Positions 1 through 6,331 are shown, counted from the first letter of the stretch. The stretch is DNA of 16,827 nucleotides from Chloroflexota bacterium (GCA_016199405.1 JACQGS010000118.1:1-16827), one strand, 5' to 3'. The notes: generated from the sequence alone by a model not told the origin. A program made the numbers and translations.

Positions 1-26
1 ACTGATTACTGAAAACTGATTACTGA
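1..26. repeat. Tandem word repeat upstream of the RACo-like gene
   Basis: The 12-base word ACTGATTACTGA occurs at 1-12 and again at 15-26, followed by degenerate copies (ATTCCCGATTC) up to the ATG at 37. No Shine-Dalgarno is visible between the repeat and the start codon. The repeat may extend beyond the window edge. It belongs to the same class of short-period spacer repeats seen at several other junctions here. Confidence 0.75.
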
Positions 27-36
27 TTCCCGATTC

Positions 37-1872
37 ATGAAATACCAAATCACCTTTCTCCCCCAAAACATTTCGACCCACGCGCCCGAAGGCACCACCG
101 TTTTCAATGCCGCGAACTGGGCGGGGCTGGCGATTGATTCCACCTGCGGCGGACGCGGCACGTGCGGCAAATGCAAAGTGCAATTACGCTCGGGCGCGAA
201 TTCGATCACCGAAGCCGACCGGAAATTTATTTCCGATCCGGAACTCGCGGGCGGTTGGCGATTATCGTGCCGCGCGCCGATTCATCAAGATTCGATCTGC
301 GATGTGCCGCGCTTGATGACCTCGCCGCAAGCTGCACTGTTGGGCTATGGGCGGCATGTCGCGATCGATCCGAACGTCGCGAAAGTTTTTCTCGAACTCG
401 CGGAACCGACGCTCGACGATCAGCAATCCGATTTGGCGCGCGTCGTCGCCGCGCTCGATAAAGAGGGCTATGCCGCGCACGCGCTGCCCGACGTGTGGCG
501 CGCGTTACCCAAGACGGTGCGCGCGAGCGATTGGAAGATCACGTGCGTGCTCGTCGGCGATGAACTGATCGCGCTCGAACCCGGCGACACGCGCGCAAAA
601 ATGTACGGCATCGCGCTCGACATTGGCACGACGACGGTCGTCTGCGCGCTCGTCAATTTGAACAACGGCGCGGTCGAGGCGGTGCAATCCGCGCTCAACG
701 CGCAAGCGCCGTTCGGCGCGGACGTGATTTCGCGCGTCAGTCACACGATGATGAACGACGACGGGCTGGCGGTTCTGCAATCGCGCATCATCGCCACGAT
801 CAACGGCTTGCTCGATCAACAACTGTCCGCGACCGGCATCGCGCGCGAAAATATTTACGAAGCCGTCGCCGTCGGCAACGCGACGATGCTGCATATCTTG
901 CTCGGCATCGATCCCGAACCGATTTCCGTCGCGCCATTCATCCCGGCGATTTTGGAATCCGTGACACTCCCGACTTCGGACCTTGGACTCCGGACACACC
1001 CGCACGCGCGCCTGACGACTCTGCCTCACTTGGGCGCGTACGTCGGCGCGGATATCGTCGCCGGCATTCTCGCGACCGGCATCGCGCGCAATAAGGATGA
1101 CAAGTTCCGGTTGTTCATTGACGTCGGCACGAACGGCGAAATAGTTTTGGGTTCGTCCGCGCGGACGCTTTCGACCGCCGCGCCGGCGGGACCGGCGTTT
1201 GAAGGCGCGCAAATCAAATGCGGGATGCGCGCAAGCGACGGCGCGATTGAGGGAGTAGAGATTAGAGATGGAGAGATTCATCTTCAGATTATTGGCGGCG
1301 TCGTGCGCCCAAGTGGAATCTGCGGATCGGGGCTAGTGGATATTGTCGCCGAACTTGTGAAATGCAAACTCGTGGAATCGTCCGGAAAATTATTGCGTCC
1401 CGAGGAAGCGCGCGCGCTTGGTATCTCGGAGAAACTCATCGCGCGGCTCGTCGAGGAGAACAGCGTCCGCGCATTTTCGTTGGGCAATGACATCGTGCTG
1501 ACGCAGCCGGACATTCGCGCGCTGCAGTTTGCCAAAGGCGCGATTGCCGCCGGCGTACAAGTGCTGATGCAACAGTTGGGCGTCGCCGCAAATGATTTGC
1601 ACGAAATTTTGCTCGCCGGTTCGTTCGGTTCGTACATCAATCCGGCGAGCGCGCGCACGATCGGGCTAGTGCCGTGGGTGGACGATGTGAAAAAAATCGT
1701 CGCGGTCGGCAATAGCGCGGGCGAAGGCGCGAAGATCGCGCTGTTGAATTTCCGCGAACGCGAAGCGGCGAAGCGAATTCCGGAATTTATCGAGTACGTC
1801 GAATTATCGGGCCGCGCCGAGTTCAATGATATTTTCACGGACGCGCTGGCGTTTCCAGTGCAGGAGTCGTAA
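37..1872 (+). CDS. RACo-like corrinoid activation protein (2Fe-2S ferredoxin + ASKHA ATPase, DUF4445)
   Basis: Probable reductive activator that uses ATP to return inactive Co(II) corrinoid of a methyltransferase system to Co(I); cytoplasmic. Residues 1-85 form a plant-type 2Fe-2S ferredoxin domain: Cys37, Cys43 and Cys46 lie in CGGRGTCGKC and Cys78 in LSC. An ASKHA ATPase core follows: the first phosphate motif DIGTTT begins at residue 195, a second (DVGTNGE) at 362-368, and LAGSFGSYI at about 526. At 611 aa it has the usual length for RACo/RamA-like proteins. The ATG at 37 places the ferredoxin domain at the N-terminus as expected, although no Shine-Dalgarno is seen. The UROD-family methyltransferase downstream fits a corrinoid methyl-transfer role. 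No corrinoid protein gene is in the window, so the partner is unknown. Two segments, 967-997 and 1253-1280, are made of repeat-like words read in frame. Confidence 0.88.
   Translation: MKYQITFLPQNISTHAPEGTTVFNAANWAGLAIDSTCGGRGTCGKCKVQLRSGANSITEADRKFISDPELAGGWRLSCRAPIHQDSICDVPRLMTSPQAALLGYGRHVAIDPNVAKVFLELAEPTLDDQQSDLARVVAALDKEGYAAHALPDVWRALPKTVRASDWKITCVLVGDELIALEPGDTRAKMYGIALDIGTTTVVCALVNLNNGAVEAVQSALNAQAPFGADVISRVSHTMMNDDGLAVLQSRIIATINGLLDQQLSATGIARENIYEAVAVGNATMLHILLGIDPEPISVAPFIPAILESVTLPTSDLGLRTHPHARLTTLPHLGAYVGADIVAGILATGIARNKDDKFRLFIDVGTNGEIVLGSSARTLSTAAPAGPAFEGAQIKCGMRASDGAIEGVEIRDGEIHLQIIGGVVRPSGICGSGLVDIVAELVKCKLVESSGKLLRPEEARALGISEKLIARLVEENSVRAFSLGNDIVLTQPDIRALQFAKGAIAAGVQVLMQQLGVAANDLHEILLAGSFGSYINPASARTIGLVPWVDDVKKIVAVGNSAGEGAKIALLNFREREAAKRIPEFIEYVELSGRAEFNDIFTDALAFPVQES
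967..997. repeat. In-frame word repeat inside the RACo-like gene
   Basis: The stretch contains partly self-complementary words (CTTCGGACC, GGACTCCGGAC) unlike the surrounding GCG-rich codons. It is read in frame as TLPTSDLGLRTHP. It resembles the short-word repeats found in the spacers, but no second copy was found in this window, so the assignment is tentative. Confidence 0.4.
1253..1280. repeat. In-frame AGAGATTAGAGAT word repeat inside the RACo-like gene
   Basis: The 13-mer AGAGATTAGAGAT lies at 1257-1269, followed by a degenerate GGAGAGATTC. It is read as VEIRDGEIH. The same 13-mer occurs twice, on the opposite strand, inside the flavoprotein gene at 15217-15244. Confidence 0.65.
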
Positions 1873-1914
1873 TCAAATAATAATGTAATGCGTACAATGC
1901 TCGTTCCGTCCAAA

Positions 1915-1966
1915 TTCACGTATCACGAATTACGCTTCTTTTTGAAATTTTTACGTAATACGTGAA
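1915..1966. repeat. Imperfect inverted repeat in the RACo-UROD spacer
   Basis: TTCACGTAT at 1915-1923 is complementary to ATACGTGAA at 1958-1966, with an inner ATTACG/CGTAAT pairing. The 96-base spacer (1873-1968) is AT-richer than its neighbours. The right arm ends 2 bases before the ATG of the UROD gene, so a folded form could occlude its start. There is no terminal T-tract of the kind expected for an intrinsic terminator. Confidence 0.55.
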
Positions 1967-1968
1967 GC

Positions 1969-3021
1969 ATGACCCGAACAAACTCGAGAGACGACATCAT
2001 TGCGCTCTTGCACGGCACGCGGCTGAACCGCCTGCCCGTCTTCAGCGGCTTGCCCTCGCTCACGGCGAGTGGTTTACGCGCGGCGAATATTCGTTACAGC
2101 GACGCCCACACGGACGCAAGGAAAATGGCGCGGGCGGCGGCAAGCACGTTTGAAATTTTCGGTTTCGAATCCGCGGTGGTGCCGTTTGATCTGTGCGTGG
2201 AAGCGGAAGCGTTGGGTTGTGCGATTGATTTTCAAACCGACGTCGACGCGTTTCTCGCGCCGGTCGTCCAATTACCAATTACCAATTACGATTTGCATTT
2301 TCTCGATGTCACGCACGCGGGGCGCATTCCGCTCGTTGCCGATGCGTTGCGCGAATTGAAACGCGGCGTTGGGCGCGAGATTGCAATTGGCGCGTGGATT
2401 CCCGGACCGTTTACGCTCGCATGGCAATTGTTCGGCGCGGACGCGTGGCTCGCGCGCGTGGGGCAGGGACAAGACGGGCAGGCACAAGACCTGCCCCTAC
2501 AATCATTGGCGGATTTTCTTGCGCGCGTCGCGAATTTTTATCGCGCGGCTGGCGCGGATTTCATCACGGTGCACGAAATGGGCGGCTCGCCCCAAATCAT
2601 CGGTCCTAAGCATTTTCGCAATCTCGTGAAACCGGCATTGCAAAAATTATTCGCGCAAATGGCTGCGCCCAAAATCCTGAGCATCTGCGGCGACACGAAC
2701 GCCATCGTGCGCGATCTCGCGGACTGCGGCGCGGATGCGCTCAACGTAGACCATCGCAACGATCTCGCGCGCACGCGCCGCGAATTGCCGGGCGCAATGC
2801 TCTTGGGCAATTTCGATCCGGTCGGATTGCTGAGTCGCGGGACGCCGGAGCAAATCGCGCGGGCGGTGGAAGCCATCGTGGCAGCTGGCGCGGATGCGGT
2901 GATGCCGGGTTGCGATTTGTATCCGGATATTCCGGAAGAAAATATGCGCGCGTTGATGAAAAGTGCTAAAGCCGCCATGTCATTGCGAGCCCGCGCAGCG
3001 GGCGAAGCAATCTCCAAGTAA
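1969..3021 (+). CDS. UROD-family methyltransferase (MtaA/MtbA/CmuA-like)
   Basis: Member of the uroporphyrinogen decarboxylase superfamily of the kind that moves methyl groups between methyl-corrinoid proteins and a thiol or other acceptor; 350 aa, TIM-barrel type, cytoplasmic. Recognisable segments are GAWIPGPFTLA, the conserved HEMGGSPQIIGP, ILSICGDTNAIV (Cys240) and MPGCDLYPDIP (Cys315). In MtaA/MtbA the zinc is held by a His-x-Cys pair plus a distal Cys; here the His position is Ser238, while Cys240 and Cys315 keep the family spacing. Adjacency to the RACo-like gene favours corrinoid methyl transfer over haem synthesis; the exact donor and acceptor are unknown. The ATG at 1969 has only a weak upstream GTGAAG. 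Three repeat blocks are read in frame: 2268-2289, 2460-2497, and the last 13 codons plus stop, which belong to the palindromic element at 2979-3062. Confidence 0.82.
   Translation: MTRTNSRDDIIALLHGTRLNRLPVFSGLPSLTASGLRAANIRYSDAHTDARKMARAAASTFEIFGFESAVVPFDLCVEAEALGCAIDFQTDVDAFLAPVVQLPITNYDLHFLDVTHAGRIPLVADALRELKRGVGREIAIGAWIPGPFTLAWQLFGADAWLARVGQGQDGQAQDLPLQSLADFLARVANFYRAAGADFITVHEMGGSPQIIGPKHFRNLVKPALQKLFAQMAAPKILSICGDTNAIVRDLADCGADALNVDHRNDLARTRRELPGAMLLGNFDPVGLLSRGTPEQIARAVEAIVAAGADAVMPGCDLYPDIPEENMRALMKSAKAAMSLRARAAGEAISK
2268..2289. repeat. In-frame triple CCAATTA repeat, shared with the flavoprotein gene
   Basis: Three head-to-tail copies of CCAATTA plus a final C (22 bp). The exact reverse complement occurs at 15801-15822. 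In both genes the block is read in the same frame, giving QLPITNY. Confidence 0.9.
2460..2497. repeat. In-frame inverted/direct repeat GGGGCAGG ... CCTGCCCC
   Basis: GGGGCAGG at 2460-2467 pairs with CCTGCCCC at 2490-2497. An internal GGGCAGG lies at 2476-2482, and ACAAGAC occurs twice. It is translated as a low-complexity Gln/Gly/Asp segment (GQGQDGQAQDLPLQ) that looks inserted into the methyltransferase. Confidence 0.7.
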
Positions 3022-3062
3022 CTCGGGGATTGCTTCGTCGCAAAATCGCTCCTCGCAATGAC
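2979..3062. repeat. 84-bp nested palindromic repeat at the UROD gene end
   Basis: Outer arms GTCATTGCGAG (2979-2989) and CTCGCAATGAC (3052-3062) are perfect complements. Inner arms CGAAGCAATC (3003-3012) and GATTGCTTCG (3028-3037) are also perfect. This is the general form of a dispersed palindromic intergenic element (MITE/REP-like). It supplies the last codons and the TAA (3019-3021) of the methyltransferase. There is no T-tract after the hairpin. Any role in mRNA stability or mobility is inference. Confidence 0.85.
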
Positions 3063-3085
3063 GCGATGATGAAAGGAATACAAAA

Positions 3086-3424
3086 TTGAAAATCGAAAAT
3101 CTCAACGCCTATCAGCGCGAATCGCGCAAGACGTGGAATTTGATCCACACCGATCACCCAATTGTCTATCCGACGCTCGGCTTGGCAAATGAAGCCGGCG
3201 AAGTTGCCGGCAAAGTGAAAAAGATTTTTCGCGACCACGGCGGCGTGATCAGCGCAGAGGATCGCGAAGCGTTGAAGCAAGAGCTGGGCGACGTGCTGTG
3301 GTATCTCGCGCAGATTTGCACCGAGTTGGATGTGAGTCTGCAAGAAGTAGCCGAAGCGAATTTGGAAAAGTTATTTTCGCGGTTGGAACGCAATCAGATT
3401 CGCGGGAGCGGGGATAATAGATAA
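3086..3424 (+). CDS. MazG-like nucleotide pyrophosphohydrolase
   Basis: Small all-alpha NTP pyrophosphohydrolase, expected to hydrolyse (d)NTPs to NMP and pyrophosphate as a housekeeping enzyme. The family metal-binding pattern E-x2-E followed by E-x2-D is present: Glu36 and Glu39 in NEAGEVAGK, and Glu66 and Asp69 in QELGDVLWYL. At 112 aa it is a single-domain, MazG-related protein, not the ~260-aa two-domain MazG. The start is TTG at 3086, supported by AAAGGA about nine bases upstream; no ATG fits. It lies between two C1-metabolism genes with no obvious link to them, so it may simply share the operon. The last few codons abut the GACAGA repeat downstream. Confidence 0.85.
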   Translation: MKIENLNAYQRESRKTWNLIHTDHPIVYPTLGLANEAGEVAGKVKKIFRDHGGVISAEDREALKQELGDVLWYLAQICTELDVSLQEVAEANLEKLFSRLERNQIRGSGDNR

Positions 3425-3427
3425 AGA

Positions 3428-3466
3428 GGCGACAGACAACAGACGACAGACGACAGATAACAGATG
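3428..3466. repeat. GACAGA-type tandem word repeat spacer
   Basis: Imperfect tandem units of 7-8 bases (CGACAGA, CAACAGA, ATAACAGA) fill the spacer between the MazG-like and homocysteine methyltransferase genes. An ATG at 3464 lies at the repeat edge; the downstream ATG at 3509 is a better start. Units are too short and have no unique spacers, so this is not a CRISPR array. Confidence 0.75.
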
Positions 3467-3508
3467 ATCGACTCCATCGTCTTTGGTCGAACGAAGGGAA
3501 AAAATAAA

Positions 3509-4423
3509 ATGGCATCAACATTTCTCGAACGCTTAAAACGCGGCGATGTGATGATCGCCGATGGCGCGACCGGTACGAATCATCAAGCGAACGGCTTGCT
3601 GCTCGGTGTGCCGTCGGAAGAATGGGTATTTGATGAGCCGGAAAAAGTCACAGCATTGCATCGCGCGTTTGTGGACGCCGGCTCGGACATTATTCTCACG
3701 TGCACGTTCGGCGGCACGCGCATCCGTATGCGCGATTCAAAATACGCGGCGCAAACGCGCGAATTGAACATTCGCGCGGCGGAATTAGCGCGAAGCGCCG
3801 CGCAGGCGCGCGAAGGCGTTTTCGTTGCCGGCTCGATGGGACCGACCGGCATGTTGATGGAGCCGTTCGGCGAACTCACGCACGCCGAGTGCGCGGAGAA
3901 TTACGCGGAGCAAGCGCGCGCGTTGACCGACGGCGGCGTGGATTTTCTTTTGCTCGAAACTTTTTTCGCGCTCGAAGAAGCGCAAGCCGCAATCGAGGGC
4001 GTCCAGCGCGCGAGTCAATTGCCACTCGTCGTGTCATTCAGTTACGACCAGGGCACGCGCACGATGATGGGACTTGCGCCAGCGCAAGTCGTGCACGCGA
4101 TCGCGCCGCTTGGTGTCGCCGCCATTGGCGCGAATTGCGGCAAGACGCTCGACGCGATGGAAAAAATCGTCGCGGAAATGCGCGCCCAAAATACCGGCAT
4201 CCCAATTTGGTCCAAGCCGAATGCCGGCTTGCCGCGCATGATCGGCGATGTCGCTTCGTACGATGTGGGTCCGCATGACATGGGCGAATACGCGCAGAAA
4301 TATATCGCCGCCGGCGCACAGATCGTTGGCGGCTGTTGCGGCAATACGCCGGCGCACGTCGCCGCGATTGCGGCGGCAGTAAGAAATCATTCGCCACAGG
4401 GAACACTGAGAGCACAGAGATAA
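3509..4423 (+). CDS. Homocysteine S-methyltransferase family protein (betaine-homocysteine/MetH N-domain type)
   Basis: Zinc-dependent transfer of a methyl group to homocysteine (or a related thiol), yielding methionine. The fold is a (beta/alpha)8 barrel. Visible marks are IADGATGTN near the N-terminus, LTCTFGGTR, GSMGPTG, LLLETF, and the zinc ligands: Cys210 in GANCGK and the Cys276-Cys277 pair in GGCCGNTP. With the ATG at 3509 it is 304 aa; an in-frame ATG at 3464 would add 15 residues encoded by repeat and leader DNA and is less likely, because AAGGGAA lies about nine bases before 3509. The domain is stand-alone (no cobalamin domain). Methyl donors could be betaine, S-methylmethionine or a methyl-corrinoid; the C1 context favours betaine-type chemistry without proving it. 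The last ~10 codons and the stop come from the CACAG repeat at 4394-4462. Confidence 0.85.
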   Translation: MASTFLERLKRGDVMIADGATGTNHQANGLLLGVPSEEWVFDEPEKVTALHRAFVDAGSDIILTCTFGGTRIRMRDSKYAAQTRELNIRAAELARSAAQAREGVFVAGSMGPTGMLMEPFGELTHAECAENYAEQARALTDGGVDFLLLETFFALEEAQAAIEGVQRASQLPLVVSFSYDQGTRTMMGLAPAQVVHAIAPLGVAAIGANCGKTLDAMEKIVAEMRAQNTGIPIWSKPNAGLPRMIGDVASYDVGPHDMGEYAQKYIAAGAQIVGGCCGNTPAHVAAIAAAVRNHSPQGTLRAQR

Positions 4424-4462
4424 TTTTTCCGTCTTTCTCTGTGCCCCCTGTGACCTCTGTGG
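4394..4462. repeat. CACAGGG / CTCTGTG inverted-word repeat
   Basis: GCACAGAGA (4412-4420) pairs with TCTCTGTGC (4436-4444), and CCACAGGG (4394-4401) pairs with the CCCTGTG region at 4446-4452; another TCTGTGG copy follows. The element straddles the end of the homocysteine methyltransferase gene. It stops just before AAAGGA, the ribosome-binding site of the FAD oxidoreductase. Confidence 0.75.
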
Positions 4463-4475
4463 CTAAAGGATTCCT

Positions 4476-5675
4476 ATGTCTCTCACAGCAGATGCCGTCG
4501 TCATTGGCGGCGGGGTGCACGGCACGAGCATCGCGTGGCATTTGGCGAAACGCAAAATGCGCGTCGTCTTGCTCGAGAAAAAATTCCTCGCCTCCGGCGG
4601 CACGGGTAAATCGACCGCGCTGGTGCGCCAGCACTACGATAATTTTGTCGAATCCGCGCTGACACACGCATCGTGGAAATATTTTGTGAATTGGAAAGAG
4701 ATCGTCGGCGGCGACGCGGGTTTTGTGCAAAGCGGATTCATCCGCACCGTTATTCCCAAAGAAATCGCCGCGCTGAAAGCGAACATCGAGATGCACGCGC
4801 AGATTGGCATCTCGACGAAACTGATCAGCGCGCGTGAAGTGCAAGAGATCGAGCCGAGTTGGGATGTGAGCGATATCGAATACGCCGCGTACGAGCCGGA
4901 TTCCGGCTATGCCGATCCGCAAGCGACGACGCTCGCATTTGCCGACGGCGCGCGTGATCTCGGCGCGAAAATTCGCCAAGAAACCGGCGTGCTGAAGATC
5001 AATGTGCGGAATGATCGCGTCGTTGGCGTAACGACCGATAAACTCGGCGACATCGCCGCACCGAGCGTGATCATCGCGGCGGGACCCTGGACGCCGCATT
5101 TGCTCAAGCCGCTCGGCATTGGCGTGCCGATCACGTGCGAGCGACATCAGGTCGCGTCGTTCATTCTGCCGAAAGACGTGCAGACGCGCGTCTGTTGCAT
5201 CGACGGCGCGAAGGAAATGTATTTCCGTCCCGAAGGGCACAATTTAATTCTGGTCGGCTGCGGGGTCGGCGCGAAACACGTTGACCCGGATCATTACAAC
5301 GAGGGCATTGACGAGGCGCATATCGAATTTACGGCGGAAAGAATTTCCGCGCGCATTCCGAAAATGATCGAGGGGCAATCGCAAGGCGGCTGGGCGGGTT
5401 TTTATGATATGACGCCGGACGAAAAATGTTTGCTGGGTGAATTGCCGGTGAAGGGTTTGTACATCAACGCCGGGCATAGCGGCACCGGTTTCAAAATCGG
5501 ACCCGCTGCCGGTTTGTGCCTAGCCGAATTGATTTGCGACGGCGTGGCAAAGACAGTGGACATCACGCCGTTGCATTGGTCGCGCTTCGCGCAGGGCAAA
5601 AAATATTTCGGCGATCATCCGTATTCAACGAGCTGGCACACCGGACACACGGAGAAGGCAAAAGGGGAAAGTTAA
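4476..5675 (+). CDS. DAO-family FAD-dependent oxidoreductase (sarcosine oxidase beta/dimethylglycine dehydrogenase-like)
   Basis: Flavoprotein amine oxidoreductase, expected to oxidise an N-methyl amino acid or related secondary/tertiary amine. The dinucleotide-binding motif VVIGGGVHGTSIAWHL is at residues 8-23, followed by the FAD-contacting SGGTGKSTALVRQHY at about 40-54. The C-terminal GHSGTGFKIGPAAG near 334-347 is typical of sarcosine oxidase beta and DMGDH flavin domains. At 399 aa it is a flavin domain alone, lacking the folate-binding domains carried by the flavoprotein at 14652-16827. The start at 4476 has AAAGGA five bases upstream. It follows the homocysteine methyltransferase by 52 bases and is the last gene before the terminator at 5717-5749. 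Sarcosine or dimethylglycine are plausible substrates by context; sequence alone does not settle this. Confidence 0.85.
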   Translation: MSLTADAVVIGGGVHGTSIAWHLAKRKMRVVLLEKKFLASGGTGKSTALVRQHYDNFVESALTHASWKYFVNWKEIVGGDAGFVQSGFIRTVIPKEIAALKANIEMHAQIGISTKLISAREVQEIEPSWDVSDIEYAAYEPDSGYADPQATTLAFADGARDLGAKIRQETGVLKINVRNDRVVGVTTDKLGDIAAPSVIIAAGPWTPHLLKPLGIGVPITCERHQVASFILPKDVQTRVCCIDGAKEMYFRPEGHNLILVGCGVGAKHVDPDHYNEGIDEAHIEFTAERISARIPKMIEGQSQGGWAGFYDMTPDEKCLLGELPVKGLYINAGHSGTGFKIGPAAGLCLAELICDGVAKTVDITPLHWSRFAQGKKYFGDHPYSTSWHTGHTEKAKGES

Positions 5676-5716
5676 AAGCGAAAAGGAAAAACCAAAAAGG
5701 AAGATTTTTCATTCGA

Positions 5717-5749
5717 CGCTTCATTCTCCCAGAGAACGAAGCGTTTTTT
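5717..5749 (+). terminator. Rho-independent terminator of the C1 operon
   Basis: Stem CGCTTCATTCTC (5717-5728) pairs with GAGAACGAAGCG (5732-5743), 12 bp with one wobble, a CCA loop, then six T (5744-5749). It lies 41 bases after the FAD oxidoreductase stop. Confidence 0.9.
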
Positions 5750-5817
5750 GTCGAGTAACAATCGTCGCGCTTACTCGTTATATATATTAGTCATGACAAA
5801 AACGAAGGAGGTACCCA

Positions 5818-6273
5818 ATGAGTCAAATGCACACCGTCCGCGAAATCGGACCCATGGAACGCCGGGAAGAAGTTCGCGTGACGCAGCAACCCGGTCTCGA
5901 ACGCCGCGAAGAAGTTGTCGAAGATTATGGCACGGAACGTCGGCAATTGCTCAACAAAACCAGCAACATCATCTGGCTGATCACCGGTTCGATCGAAGGG
6001 TTGATTGGTCTACGGGTGGTGCTGAAACTGCTTGCCGCGAATCCGGCAAATCCGTTCGCCAGTTTCATCTACAACTTTTCGCAAATCTTCATGGGCGCGT
6101 TTCAAGGCTTGACGGCTACTCCGTCCGCGCAAGGCGTCGTACTGGAAATCTCATCGCTGATTGCGATGGTCGTTTACTGGCTCGCCGCGTGGTTCATCAT
6201 CAAAGTGATTTGGATTTTGTTCGAGCGGTCAAGCGCGCGTAGCGTCACGATCACCGAACGAGCCCAGCACTAG
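5818..6273 (+). CDS. YggT-family small integral membrane protein
   Basis: Resembles YggT-family proteins: a hydrophobic segment at about residues 50-71 ending in RVVLKLLAANPANPFASFIYNFS, a short hydrophilic turn with PFAS-like and GLTATPS segments, and a second hydrophobic segment at about 109-136. Family function is poorly defined; links to membrane organisation or ion homeostasis have been proposed. This copy has a charged N-terminal tail of ~48 residues in which ERREEV occurs twice (14-19 and 28-33). The start is firm: AAGGAGGT (5805-5811) lies seven bases before the ATG. It is flanked by terminators on both sides, so it is probably monocistronic. An AT-rich TATATATATT stretch at 5779-5788 could be its -10 region, but no convincing -35 is visible. 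Confidence 0.75.
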   Translation: MSQMHTVREIGPMERREEVRVTQQPGLERREEVVEDYGTERRQLLNKTSNIIWLITGSIEGLIGLRVVLKLLAANPANPFASFIYNFSQIFMGAFQGLTATPSAQGVVLEISSLIAMVVYWLAAWFIIKVIWILFERSSARSVTITERAQH

Positions 6274-6277
6274 AATC

Positions 6278-6310
6278 AATCGCCGCGACTCTCCGTCGCG
6301 GCGATTTGTT
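6278..6310 (+). terminator. Rho-independent terminator after the YggT-like gene
   Basis: Perfect 12-bp stem AATCGCCGCGAC (6278-6289) / GTCGCGGCGATT (6295-6306) with loop TCTCC, followed by TGTTTTG. It lies four bases after the stop codon. Confidence 0.88.
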
Positions 6311-6331
6311 TTGCGCGTCTTGCGAGATCGC

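Noticed and set aside
1..36. Cobalamin riboswitch or promoter upstream of the RACo-like gene
   Set aside because: Only 36 bases are available and they consist of ACTGATTACTGA repeats; no B12-box or -10/-35 elements are visible.
505..1281. A 258-codon minus-strand frame inside the RACo-like gene
   Set aside because: Arg/Asp-rich shadow of the RACo coding sequence; no SD or family motif.
2979..3062. Intrinsic terminator between the UROD and MazG-like genes
   Set aside because: The hairpin has no following T-tract, and both genes are on the same strand with a translatable spacer; it fits a dispersed palindromic repeat better.
3428..3466. Possible CRISPR array
   Set aside because: Repeat units are 7-8 bases without unique spacers, and no cas genes are nearby.
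3464..3508. Upstream ATG 3464 as the start of the homocysteine methyltransferase
   Set aside because: It lies at the edge of the GACAGA repeat without an SD, and adds 15 residues not matching the family N-terminus; ATG 3509 has a well-spaced AAGGGAA.
4038..5240. A 400-codon open frame on the minus strand across the homocysteine methyltransferase and FAD oxidoreductase genes
   Set aside because: It is antisense to two well-supported genes, rich in Arg/His with no recognisable motif, as expected from the opposite strand of GC-biased codons.
5779..5788. Promoter -10 for the YggT-like gene in TATATATATT
   Set aside because: The AT-run is suggestive but no -35 or extended -10 is present at suitable spacing, so it is mentioned only under the gene.
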